From Apiospora phragmitis (taxonomy: Eukaryota; Ascomycota; Sordariomycetes; Amphisphaeriales; Apiosporaceae): a DNA stretch of 64,000 bases. The stretch is from the NCBI GenBank assembly GCA_038363925.1, contig JAQQWL010000001.1:1550001-1614000 (forward strand), read 5' to 3'. The translations under genes and the position numbers were made by a program. Below the pieces are notes generated by a model, which saw nothing but the letters and a program-made list of their open reading frames with translations, made no database searches and was not told the DNA's origin. Below are positions 48,036-59,000 of the stretch, piece after piece (the first letter of the stretch is position 1; every line of letters begins with the position of its first letter).

Positions 48036-49467
48036 ATGCGCTTTCTGTTCCGTTACCTCCCTCGCCGAGGCTTCCAAGCCCCTAGAGACCCAATAAATAT
48101 TACCCAAAGAGCATCTGTAGCCTTTGCCGCCGCCGCCGTCATTCCAATGGCCGCCTACTCAACCACTGTGACGAAGCCATCGAGCTTGTCACCCACACCA
48201 GATGATGTAGACGCAAAAGCGCACCATGTCAAGAACCGACATAGTGAGACGACCAAGTTCACAAATCCGCACGCCTCATGCGTCGAGCCCAGTCCCTTTC
48301 AGATGTTCAAAATGATGATGTAAGTCCCTACTTCCCAATGAATCCCTTTTTGCAGCACCGACCGGCATGTCCTAACCGAGACACAGCGAACACCGGCTCT
48401 CGGGCGGCCGCATATTGCCCGACACCACGGGGATGCAGCTGAATGTCGTGCAACCCGAGCTCCTGCCGTCGCGCACGGGATCGGACAAGCTCCGGGCCAC
48501 CTGGCTGGGTCACGCCTGCTACTACGTCGAGTTCCCGTCCGGCCTGCGCGTGCTCTTCGACCCGGTGTTCGAGGACTGCTGCGCGCCCTTCCAGTGGCTG
48601 CCGCCGAAGCGCTTTACGCCGCCGCCCTGCGACGTCACGGACCTGCCGCACATTGACGCCGTCGTAGTCTCGCATAGCCACTACGACCACCTGTCCTACC
48701 CGACGGTCAAGAGCATCCAGGAGCGCCACCCGGATGCGCACTTCTTCGTCGGGCTCGGCCTGGCCAAGTGGTTCCATCAGAGCGGCATCCAAAACGTGAC
48801 CGAGATGGACTGGTGGCAGGATGTCGAACTCACTCTCACTCCTCGGTACACAGATGAGAAGACCAAGAGTGCCGCCACGTCTGCGCTACCTTCTCCTTCT
48901 TCAGCTACTGCCTCCTCGAATACCACGCCGCCGCCGGCGCCGCCGATCACCGCCCGTTTCTCCTGCCTGCCGTGCCAGCATCGTTCCGGCCGTGGCATCC
49001 TGGACCAGATGAGCACCCTCTGGTGCTCCTGGGCCGTGTCGTTGGGGACCACGCCCGAGACGAGCAAGTCGGTCTGGTTCGGCGGGGACACGGGGTACCG
49101 CTCGGTGCCCAAGGTGCCCGAGGGCGCCGACGACTACGGGCCCGAGTACGCCTCTCTGCCCGTGTCGCCGCAGTTCGGGCAGATCGGCGCGCTGCGGGGG
49201 CCCTTCGACCTGGGCCTGATCCCCATCGGCGCCTACGCGCCGCGGCACGTCTTCTCGCACATGCACTGCAACCCGCGCGACGCGGTCGAGATTTTTCGGG
49301 ATACGCGGTGCCGCCGCGCCATGGCCATCCACCACGGCACCTGGGCCCTCACGGCCGAGGACGTGAAGGAGCCGCCCCGGCTGTTGCGGGAGGCGCTTAG
49401 GCAGCGGGGGATTGAGGAGGAGGGGGTGTTTGATACGTGCGATCCAGGGGAGACTCGGGAGTTTTGA
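48036..49467 (+). CDS. FMP30: Mitochondrial NAPE-PLD-like metallo-beta-lactamase-fold hydrolase
   Basis: Exons 48036-48319 and 48387-49467; 454 residues. I start at the ATG at 48036; MRFLFRYLPRRGFQ is an amphipathic, Arg-rich mitochondrial presequence followed by a hydrophobic segment (ASVAFAAAAVIPMAAYS). The catalytic fold shows TWLGHACYYVEF, LFDPVF, the metal motif HSHYDH (191-196), WFGGDTGY, IGAYAPRH, HMHCNPRDAV and IHHGTW. N-acyl-phosphatidylethanolamine phospholipase D enzymes release N-acylethanolamines; yeast Fmp30 is an inner-membrane member linked to phospholipid homeostasis (family knowledge). A Ser/Thr/Pro insertion (about 48865-48950) interrupts the fold between strands. The second exon is much more GC-rich than the spacer sequence. 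No frame defects. Confidence 0.92.
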
Positions 49468-50204
49468 GGGAGAGGGGGGAGGGGAGGGAGGGGCGATGAA
49501 TGGTGTATGGTCTAGAGTATTATGTAGCAAACAACCGATCTAATCTGTACATATGTAATATATGCATTTTCACCAGCGTAGCAGCAATTCGCGATTCAAT
49601 TGCAAACCTCGATAACCTCCATTCGATGGACGCAGTGACAAGATAGATTTTTCGCATGATGATTGAGACAATGGACTTGGCGTCAGCATTTGGAGTGCTG
49701 TTGGGCAGCTTTGCTAATCTTCCGGTGCTCCTTTGATACAATAAACAAAAACTGCCGTTGTCTTTTACACTTACACCACTGCTCGATGCTAACATTCTCT
49801 TTCAATTGCCATCGCAATTCCATTATTAGGTAGTGTGACATGATCCACTTAATGTGAAATTGCTATCGTCAATTTTTCTTCTCTCTCACTTGATTGAGTA
49901 AGATATACAAACGCTCGTCTCGATGACGTGCACGCCCTTTGACTCATACACCGGAGAAAGGTAAGTACCTGTTATGCCAGGTACCACAAATGGGCGGTCA
50001 TACAAGTACCTAGAACTTCCAGTATTCCCTCACTCATTGTCGGGCAACACAAACTAAAACAAAGGGGGAGAAGAAGTTTTAGGCATTGTGCAAAACGTAC
50101 ACACGTTTCCATTAGCACCGAAACACAAGAAACTAGACATGATAACTTGAGGAGACCGCTTGGCTGCAACACACACATATACACATCCAGTCCGTTCAAA
50201 CGAC
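49468..50204. other. Intergenic
   Basis: No gene seen; 3' flank of the hydrolase gene and presumed promoter of the broken peptidyl-tRNA hydrolase. Confidence 0.6.
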
Positions 50205-50847
50205 ATGTCGCTAGAAGAAGATGCCGTTTCGGTGTTTATAGTCTCATTGGGCAATCCGCCGCCTCACGATCAAAGCAGACACTCTGCGGGGCACATACTG
50301 CTCAAGGCACTGCAATCCCACCTCGGATTTCCGGCGTTCAGGCGATCAAGGCTGTTCGCCAACGGTCTCATCTCGGAGGGCAAAGTCGCGGATCATGTCA
50401 ACATCACGCTGTAGCAGTGTCCCGCCTCCATGAACGAGTCGGGAGACGCCGTCGCCAAGGCTTACCGGCAGTATGTGTCATCAGCCGCAGCAGCAACAAG
50501 GTCTCAGGATGATGGATGGCCGACGCTGGTCATCCTCCACGACGAGATGGAGCTCGCGCCTGGACAACTCAAGCTCGGCCCGGGCTCGGCGAGCGCCAAG
50601 GGCCACAACGGATTGAAGTCCATGCAGCAGAGCCTGCAGTCGACGGGGCTCGGGGGCCGGCTGACGGCGAAGAATGGCAAGTTCTTGCGCGTCGGGTTCG
50701 GCATAGGGGAGACCGGCGGGGTCGACTAGGAAAAAGGAAAATGTCTCGGCCTTTGTGATGGGCTAGTTGCCGGAGAGTGAAAGAGAACAGCTCGAAGGCT
50801 GCGCGGAAGAGCTGATGGATCTCCTCGAGGAGGAGCTTACAACATGA
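50205..50847 (+). pseudogene. Peptidyl-tRNA hydrolase-like gene with three amber codons and a frameshift
   Basis: Reads as a Pth1-family protein from ATG 50205. Family landmarks are intact: SLGNPP (catalytic-pocket Asn), RHSAGH (catalytic His), PASMNESG (Asn), LHDEMEL (Asp) and GHNGLKS (Asn). Functional Pth1 cleaves peptidyl-tRNA to recycle tRNA. The frame is stopped by TAG at 50412-50414, just before QCPASMN, where I recall a Trp in fungal homologues, then by TAG at 50727-50729. Similarity resumes shifted by one base (KENVSAFVMG), stops at TAG 50764-50766, and continues as LPESEREQLEG to TGA 50845-50847. One extra A in AAAAA at 50731-50735 would explain the shift. The ambers fit TGG to TAG or CAG to TAG, all CpA-context transitions. 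Either a pseudogene or, less likely, readthrough. It may be a second, dispensable copy; the functional gene would be elsewhere. Confidence 0.75.
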
Positions 50848-52254
50848 GGAAGCGGTCATACCACGAAGACCAAGTCACGGAACGGAGTCTTGCCCCATGG
50901 CACTCACTATACCCAGCAGACAACCGACAACGACAATGACGGAAGTACATTTTCGTCGAACAAGCTTCACCCGGAATGAGTCCTGACCATGATCTAAACA
51001 TAGAACTTGCCTGCTTGGTGACTCGAAAATGGACGGCTCCGTTGTCAACTACCAGGGGTCCACGAGATCCAAAAATAGGATCACGAACGCGGTCCAGAAC
51101 AAGCGGAAGAAATAAGCTTAAAGCTGATTTCGTGCCGCTCTGGAAGGTGGCAAGACACTGTGCTTGGCTGGGAGAGACGATGCGGGCTCGCCACGACGCA
51201 GGAGCAATCTATAATGGGATTATGGATCACCAGACCGCATGCCCAAAGACTTCGGCCGGCCTGTTACTCAAATTTGGATGAACCCTGAGAGTTACATCGC
51301 CCGCATCTGGCCGAGTCTATGGTGTCGGCGGCGCCGCCGTCACGTAGTATCCAAAACCAGCATCTCCCTCCGTATCCTGGGGTCCCGTCGAATATACCCT
51401 TCATTATCCGGCAGCCCCCCTGCAACTAGACCAAAACCACACAAGGTCGCACGATCTGAGATAGGGCTATCTTAGACATTGTGCTCAGGTTTTAAGGGAG
51501 TTTCCTCCAAAGCGACCAGTCAACTCCATCCTAGAATGTGTTTCTATTCGCCCAGTCCCTGCAGCAAAGCTCCATAGCTGGAGGCCTAGCACCCAGCTGT
51601 TCGTCCTCAACAGCTCGGGTACCATAGTGCACTGGATAATTAATATGGGTAAATTGGAAATGATCCCCTTGGCCCAGAACATCGATATTGACTGTCTGGC
51701 GAGGCCTATACAAGACCAAAACAAGGTGAACCGCATTATTCAAACCAACCGGTGGCAAACGAGAAGTCGCCGCGGCCAGACCCCATTCAAGTTGCTGATT
51801 GGGATAGTGACGTCTGGGCGGCGATATTCAGCGACCCCAGCCTCGACCACGGCTTGCCAAATATCCTGCTATGTTCCTCCTGTAAGCGCTTTAAGTCGCT
51901 TGTACGGAAAGTGGTGCCGTGGTGACTATCTGATAACGTGAAGGTAGCAAGAGAGAGAGAGAGAGAAACGTCCCTTACATGGTGGCATTGTTGCGTGCTA
52001 TAAATTACCGGCACACTGCTCGCACTGGACTTATTAGATTTATAGATAGTATCTACCTATACAGCAAACATAGCATGCGATAATATTATAGCTTTCCTAC
52101 ACGAGCATACCTTGAAGGACAGCAAACAATATAATATATCCACCTCTACCCCGGTTGTCTTTACTATTGCACCGCTTTTATACCCCTTACTATACATACT
52201 TCTTTTCCGCTCAACAGCGCACACACGCTCCACACACAAAACACCACCGCACCC
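50848..52254. other. Intergenic
   Basis: 1.4 kb with no supportable gene; a (GA)8 microsatellite lies at 51951-51966. The promoter of the DUF4360 gene is at the right edge (TACCCCTTACTATACATAC at about 52182-52200). Confidence 0.55.
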
Positions 52255-53062
52255 ATGTATACCAGCAACCTCCAGCATCTTTTCCTCCTCCTGCCCACCG
52301 CGGTATGGGGCGCCGCCGTAAGGCTCGCCGCCCGCGACAACCCCGCGTCGCTGCCGCACATCACGTCGGTGCAGTACAGCGGCGACGGCTGCCCGTCGAG
52401 CGCGCCGGCCGTGGACAAGTCGGGCGGCTTCGACGACGCCTCGTTCCGCCTCAACGCCTTCGCCGTCTCGCGCGCCGACGCCTACTCCGCCACCGCCAAC
52501 TGCGAGGTCCACGTACAGGCCAGCGGCGCCAGCTCCGGCTGGCAGGTTGGGGTCAGCGACGTTTATGTTCGGGGCCGGCTCGTGCTCGACCCGGGGGCGC
52601 AGATGGATTTTTATGTGATGACGTTTTGGAGCCAGAGTGCGGCGAATACTGTAAGAAGCCTTTTCCTGTGTTGTTGTTTGTTTTTTCTTCTTTCTAGGTG
52701 AATTTCCTTTTACTGCACACTCTTGATCTGCCTTACTACAAGCTACCATGCCCCCTTTCTCCTTTTCCAATATACCATATAGTTACAAACAAACTAACCA
52801 CTCTGGCTCTTCTCCCCAGGTCACCGTCCGCGGCAGCCTCGAGAACACGGGAGGCGCTCGCTCGGACCAGATCGCCACGGCCCACGGCTCGATCCCCGGG
52901 GACCGCGTCGCGTGGGGCCCCTGCACGGGGTCGTCGGGCGACATCGGCATCCTCAACGTCAACTTCCGGACCGCGCTGCAGGGCAGCGGGTACGGGTCCT
53001 TCGGGGGCAAGGGCGGCGACAGCGCTGTGGAGAGCTGGGACTACGTTTGGCGACGATGCTGA
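52255..53062 (+). CDS. Secreted DUF4360-family protein
   Basis: Exons 52255-52650 and 52820-53062; 212 residues. The N-terminus MYTSNLQHLFLLLPTAVWGAA is a signal peptide with likely cleavage near residue 20-22. The mature part has GDGCPSSAPAV, FRLNAFAVS, a second Cys in TANCEVHV, SSGWQVGVSDVYVRGRLVLDPGAQMDFYVMTFW, then WGPCTGSSGDIGILNVNFRTAL, ending VWRRC. This Cys-Pro start, the GW-V...V-VRG core and the paired cysteines fit DUF4360, small secreted fungal proteins of unknown function. The intron is long (169 nt) and AT-rich, while both exons are very GC-rich in the third position, unlike the surrounding 3 kb. No catalytic residues are evident. Confidence 0.85.
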
Positions 53063-53698
53063 AGAAGAAGGAACAAGAGACGAAAACAAAAAAGGGCGGA
53101 AATGGCGGCTGGGGCCTAGATTCGGCAGTGGGAGAAAAGAACGTAAGTTGATCTATAGTTGATCTATGACAATGGACTATGGGACAAGGTCCTGGGAGCT
53201 GGCAAGTCGAATTCAGCTATGTAGGAGAAGAGTAGATTTCACATAATATATCTATAGCGAGGACACCCTGCTAAAAGTTGGCTGAGCGCCCTTTCACTTT
53301 TGACGTACCAACCATATAAACAGCACTTGCCTTATGACCCTCCTAGGGGATGAAAATCACCCTTTGTAGCTACCGTAATCGAAATTAGACTGGCGAATCT
53401 CTGGTGATCGGTCTTGTCAAGCGCCTCGTATGATCTCACGGTCACGGTTGTGCTTCACTGGAGCTGGTGGTCATGCAATTCGCTGATTAACGCCCTATGC
53501 TGTATCTGAGTACTTTTGGACACCCCGTTCCACCACTTAACCCCCCGACCTCGATTGGCCAAAACCGGGCTGTGTGTGGCCTCTAATTTTCGTATCGTCA
53601 TCAGATCATCCGGATTTATGCAGGGCGATCCGGCGCTGCCGACCTTCTCTTCCTCCCCACAATCAGAGTTCGGTGCTATTGGTGTGCGCGACCGCCTC
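53063..53698. other. Convergent intergenic region
   Basis: Between the 3' ends of the DUF4360 gene (+) and eIF2-alpha (-); no gene seen. An antisense open frame continues rightward into eIF2-alpha and was not accepted. Confidence 0.6.
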
Positions 53699-54687
53699 TC
53701 ACATAGTCTCGGGGACGTTATCGTCGCTCTCGCTGACACTCTCGTCACCGCTAACCTCGGCGTTCTCGCGTTCCCTCTTCTCCATGAGGGCCTGGAGCTC
53801 GGCATCATCCGACTCGGTGACGGCCTTGGGCTCCATCTTGACGGTGAGCGAGCCACCGGCGCCGGTGATGTTGGTGCGGATGTTGTTGATGGCCTCTTCT
53901 AACCGGGCGATACCGGCGTTCTTGTCCAGGCATGTGTTGGTAAGGACGTACAGAGGCGGCGACACCAGCTTGACCTTGACCAGGTTGTCCTCGGTGTTGC
54001 GGGCCTCGGCGGTTCGCAGAGCCGTTTTCACGGCATCGATACCCTCATATCCGAAACATGTAACCTCCACGTCGGCTCGCACCTTGGTGGGCTGGGGCGT
54101 CAGGCGCTTGCCAATGTACGACTTGATCTCTTCGGCAACGGCGTCGCTGGTGAAGGTGATATCATTCCACACCTCGGGATTCCTATAGTCGGGGATCAGC
54201 ACTGCCCAATAAACAACGTGGGGGGAAATAAGACTTACGTGATGGAAAGCTTGAAGGCATCGATAGCGTGGCCAAACTTCTTGTTCAGCGGCCATGTGAT
54301 GTTCTCGTAAAGCGTCTCGATCGGGACCTGGGTCTTCTCGGCGACGTGGCGCATAATGGAGTGGACCATCTTGGACTTGTTGTAGCGCTCTTCACACTTG
54401 ACAATATCCTCGGGCGACACACGGCGCTTGGACAAATCGATGTAACCCTTCTCCTTGTCCACACGCAGCACGACGACGACCTCATTGCGCCCGACCCGGA
54501 TGAGCTTCTGGATACTTCGGATACGTCGTCGGGACAGCTCAGAGAGCAGGATCATGCCGTCGATGTTGTCGTATTCGAGGAGCTTGACGTAGGCACCCAT
54601 ATCGGCAATCTGCTTGACGTTGACCATGACAAAGCTGTCGATCTCCGGGTACTTCTCCTCATAGAAGCGACATTGTGTGAGCGACAT
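53699..54687 (-). CDS. SUI2: Translation initiation factor eIF2, alpha subunit
   Basis: Two exons, minus strand: 54687-54239 and 54182-53699; 310 residues, the normal size. Seen: [17 protein letters not shown] start, S1 RNA-binding domain ([22 protein letters not shown]), and [12 protein letters not shown]. The Ser at residue 52 (Ser51 without the initiator Met) is the site phosphorylated by Gcn2-type kinases to shut down initiation and induce the amino-acid starvation response. The helical domain ([20 protein letters not shown]) and C-terminal alpha-beta domain ([19 protein letters not shown]) follow, then an acidic tail ([15 protein letters not shown]). It carries initiator Met-tRNA with the beta and gamma subunits in the cytoplasm. 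Start chosen at MSLTQ; an upstream non-ATG extension is not family-like. No frame defects. Confidence 0.97.
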
Positions 54688-56026
54688 CTTGCCGGATGTT
54701 TGCGGGCGTTTCCGACTCAATCAATCAGGCAGGTATGTAGGTATGTTGGTTTTCTTTTCCTGTCTCTCGTATCGAAATCGAGATCGGGTCGAGACCGGGT
54801 TATAGAAAGGGTAGAAAGAGAGTGGCCTGTGGAGGAAATAGAAGCTGGTGCAGACGCGATAGACCACTCGGGATAGCTACTACTACTGGGTTGGTTCTTT
54901 TGCTGCTGCGGTCCGGGTTAGAGTTGGCGAAAATTGATTTCGTACCAAAGTGAACTTCAGCCCAGAGATGTTTGGTGGGGTAAGCAGTGTGTGTGTGTCC
55001 AGCCCAAAACCTTCGAAATCGGCGGGGTTGAAATTCTCAAGCCACTAGCTGTGAGTCAAGATGGTACAATACGCCACACCTGGTTTTGGTACCTTACTCT
55101 AGCCTGGCTATATAGGCCATGTGGCTCAGTTGCTGCTTTGTTGTTCATTCTTCCACAGCGCTCCAGACTAACCAATCCATAAAGAAGGTTTGTTGAAGAT
55201 TCTAAGTAATTGGAAAACGAAATCATTGTCCGTTGAATACGTGAGAATCTTTATGTTTGTATACGGCCATGTACTGCATACTGAATTGCGCATAAGGAGT
55301 ATACCTATAGATTGGGTGAGGATACAGGTCTGCTCATGTGCCATGCCGAGCGGTGCAGGTGACTGACTGCCAAGGTATTTTCTCGCCTATGTAGCTTAAG
55401 CTGGCCGGGGAGACACTTTTTCTTTATTTACCCAATGATGAGCACGAAATAACCCGCAAATATATTAGAGGTCTGGAATTTCACATGACAGAACACCATT
55501 GTAGACCCTTCCATTGACATACATACACGTGCCTTATCTGCTGCACAACCCGTTTGGCCCTTGGGGACTGAGGTGGACCGGCCCACGAGCCGAGAAGAAA
55601 GAGAGAAACTCGGAAAATTGCGGCACCGAACGGACACCCACCCAAGCTTTGTGGTTGCCAAAGCTCGCAAACCAGCCCGGGAAGCTTCTTCGTTCATTTG
55701 CAAAGCTCTTGTGTCGAGCTTTCTTCCTTTCCTTACTCGTAGACTCTACGAGTAGGAAAATTTTGTCTATTTCAGAAAGACATTGTTCTCCCGATGTCTG
55801 CAGGCTACCTTCGCGTCGGGTCGCGTACTGGGTTTCCAGTCTCGGCGCTTTTATTTTACTCGCATTCTTTCAAGACATAGCTGCTGACTATTCCCTACTT
55901 GTGGGATTAATCATACCAAACTGACATTCACTATCTCTACGTCATGAAGTGAAAGAAACATCGCACCACGTGTCGTCACATTCCAGCCCAATCTGGGAAT
56001 CGCTGGGTAGCCTTGGTTCTGCTACC
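54688..56026. promoter_or_regulatory. Divergent promoter region of eIF2-alpha and NTE1
   Basis: 1.34 kb shared 5' flank of two divergent genes. No coding frame was accepted. Contains a short GT run (54988-54997). Individual factor sites cannot be assigned from sequence alone. Confidence 0.5.
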
Positions 56027-59000
56027 ATGACTTCCTCACAGACTATCACGTCTGCTTCGCAGATGGCCGCCAAGGCTTTGAGCACCGCAGCTGTTCATAT
56101 CGACCGTGTTGCGAGTGAGAATGGTTCATTCTCTTGGCTGGGGTTAATTGGGAGGATTATATTGTTCATCATCCACGTGCTCTCGACGATTTTGTATTGG
56201 AGTCTCAAGCTTACGACAATCTCCTTCCCAACGTTGCTGTTTCAGTTGTTTTCAACAAGCTTGACGGTCACTATGAACGCCACGACTCTGTAAGGCTTGT
56301 CCTCCTACTCATACTTTGCATCTTTGCTAACCGCTAGTCGATCTGCAGCTTGTTGATCATGTCATTGGTGGTCTCTGGCGTTACATGGTTGGTGAGATAC
56401 CGCTATCTGAACATGTATTCACGGCTGCCGCATGAGCCTCAACGCAAGGAACCAGACTTGGATCTACCACCAGACTCGCACGATGAGGACAGCAAGCCCG
56501 GATTGACCAACTACCTGGACGAGTTCTTGAGCGCCATCAAGATCTTCGGATATCTGGAACGACCTGTCTTCCATGAGCTTACCCGGAGCATGCAGACCAG
56601 AAAGCTCATCGCCGGCGAAACTCTGAACCTCGAAGAAGAAAAGGGCTTTTGTCTGGTGGTAGACGGCCTTGTGGAAATTTTTGTCAAGTCATCAAGTCGT
56701 GGCCAACGTTCTGATGTTGATGCCGACATGGTTTTCGGCCCTGACTCTATGTCTGGCGAAGATGAGGAACAGTCTGTACCAGGGCGACAACGATATCAGT
56801 TGTTGACGGAAGTGCGCAATGGAGCACCCATGTCCTCGCTGTTTTCCATCATGTCGCTGTTCACCGAGGACGTGCAGCTTCGCTTGCCAGCAGATGATAC
56901 ACCAACACCCGATGCTGTGACCGGCAACCAACGGTTTCCTTCCAATGTTGACTTGCATCCTACCCGTCATGCCTCAGGGGACCTTCCTTCGACTCCTTTA
57001 TCTGAAAATGGCGCAAAGCGGACAGTAATGGTACAAGAGCCCGACCGGATCAACCCTGGGTCTCCGAACAGCTCCGCAAACTATAGGATCCCCCCTATGT
57101 CATTGGATGAGACACCAGTGCCCAAACATCCTAGGCGTCCTGCCCCCAAGAGAATTGCTACGAATTCCGCACATCCTGACCTGGTAGCAAGGGCGACTGT
57201 GGACACGACCATTGCGATCATTCCGGCGAGTGCTTTCCGACGCCTGATCAAGATCTACCCCAAAGCTACTGCTCATATTGTCCATGTGATTTTGTCTCGT
57301 TTCCAGCGTGTGACTCTTGCGACGGCGTACAACTACCTGGGTCTTACCAATGAGGTGCTGCATACCGAGAGACACATGATGAACTACACAACATGTCAGT
57401 TACCAAACCATCTGAGGGGCGATCCATTGGAACGATTGAAGGAGAAGTTCAAGAGAGAAAAGGAGAGGACGGGTGAGGAAGATGTTGGCAAGGGTATTGC
57501 CCTTCATAACGCGACAGCTCATACACGTCGGTCCAGGTCAGGGACGGGGTTGAGAAGAGATGCGGCATTCCAGTCCATGAGCAAAGCACGGCAAACGTCG
57601 GTGGTTGCTTCTTCAATCGCCCCGCCTCAGGAGCGCTCATCAATCCATACATCAGGGCCCGGTGACTTACTGGCCAATCTTCAATCAGCCCGTGGGGGTG
57701 GCTCCCGCGGAACCGTGGAGATACCCGTGATGCAGCACTGGCAACCTACGGAGTCGTCCTTCGCAGCTCCCGATGAAACACCTCTTGGAGGCGCCTCGTT
57801 CAACCCTTTTGCCACCCAAAAACGTGCACGTATCTCCATCGACCCAAGAGAATCCGTGGATGAGGATAACTTATTCAGACACTCTATCCTTGATTGTGTG
57901 TTCAAGGCGATCGGTATGAATTCTGGTGGTTCGTCGTCCCGTGGCCTAGACTCGGCGGAGAACTCTCCACGACTGGTGTCGATGGACTCTAGAAGACAAA
58001 AGACAGCATTCTTCAACAATGCCTTTGGCTTCATGGACCCGGTTGATGGGGGCACTGATTGGGATGCTGAATCGATGACTTCAGCTGGTGTCTCTGTCAC
58101 GGGCAGTCCGAATGCACAGATGTTGGCCTCAGAATTGAAGCATGAGGTCGAGATCGTGTATTTCCCCCAGGGCTCCGTTTTAGTCGAACAGGGTGAGCGT
58201 AGCCCTGGAGTCTATTATGTGATCGATGGATTCCTCGATATCTGCGTTCCCTCCGAGGATACTGGCAGCGAGATACTGGGCTCCTCCAGCAAGACATCTC
58301 TCTCAGCAATGCAGAGAGCCGATTCAGCCAGTGCAACTCGGACTTCCTTGGTTGTCGGAGCTGGTAAAGAGGGCACAAGCACCGGGCATGCCAGATCTCA
58401 GTCCAAAATGGGGACCAAGGCTAACCGCCGATCCGTGGGTTTGGTAAAGCCAGGTGGTCTTGCTGGATACATAGGCACTGTCTCTTCGTATCGATCATTC
58501 GTTGACGTGGTTGCCAAGACTGACGTCTACGTTGGCTTTGTGCCGCGCGCGTTGCTGGAGAGGATCGTTGAACGGTATCCAATCGTACTGCTCACCATGG
58601 CCAAGAGGCTGACGAACCTTCTGCCTCGACTCATACTGCACATCGATTTTGCCCTTGAGTGGGTTCAAGTTAGCGCCGGTCAAGTGCTCTTCCACAAGGA
58701 CGATGAAAGCGAAGCCATCTATCTGGTACTCAACGGGCGATTACGTCTCATAGAAGACAAGAAAGATGGAGGGATGAGTGTCCGCGCCGAGTTTGGGCAG
58801 GGTGACAGTGTCGGAGAGCTCGAGGTCCTGACAGAGTCGGCTCGCACTGGGACTCTGCACGCTATCCGAGATACGGAACTGGTCAAGTTCCCCCGAACGT
58901 TGTTCAACAGTCTAGCTCAAGAGCACCCCAACATCACAATCAAGATTTCCAAGATCATTGCGTCTCGCATGCGAAATCTTGTGGACGATCCATCACAGGC

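Noticed and set aside
53516..54876. Long plus-strand frames (up to 204 codons)
   Set aside because: Antisense shadows of eIF2-alpha.
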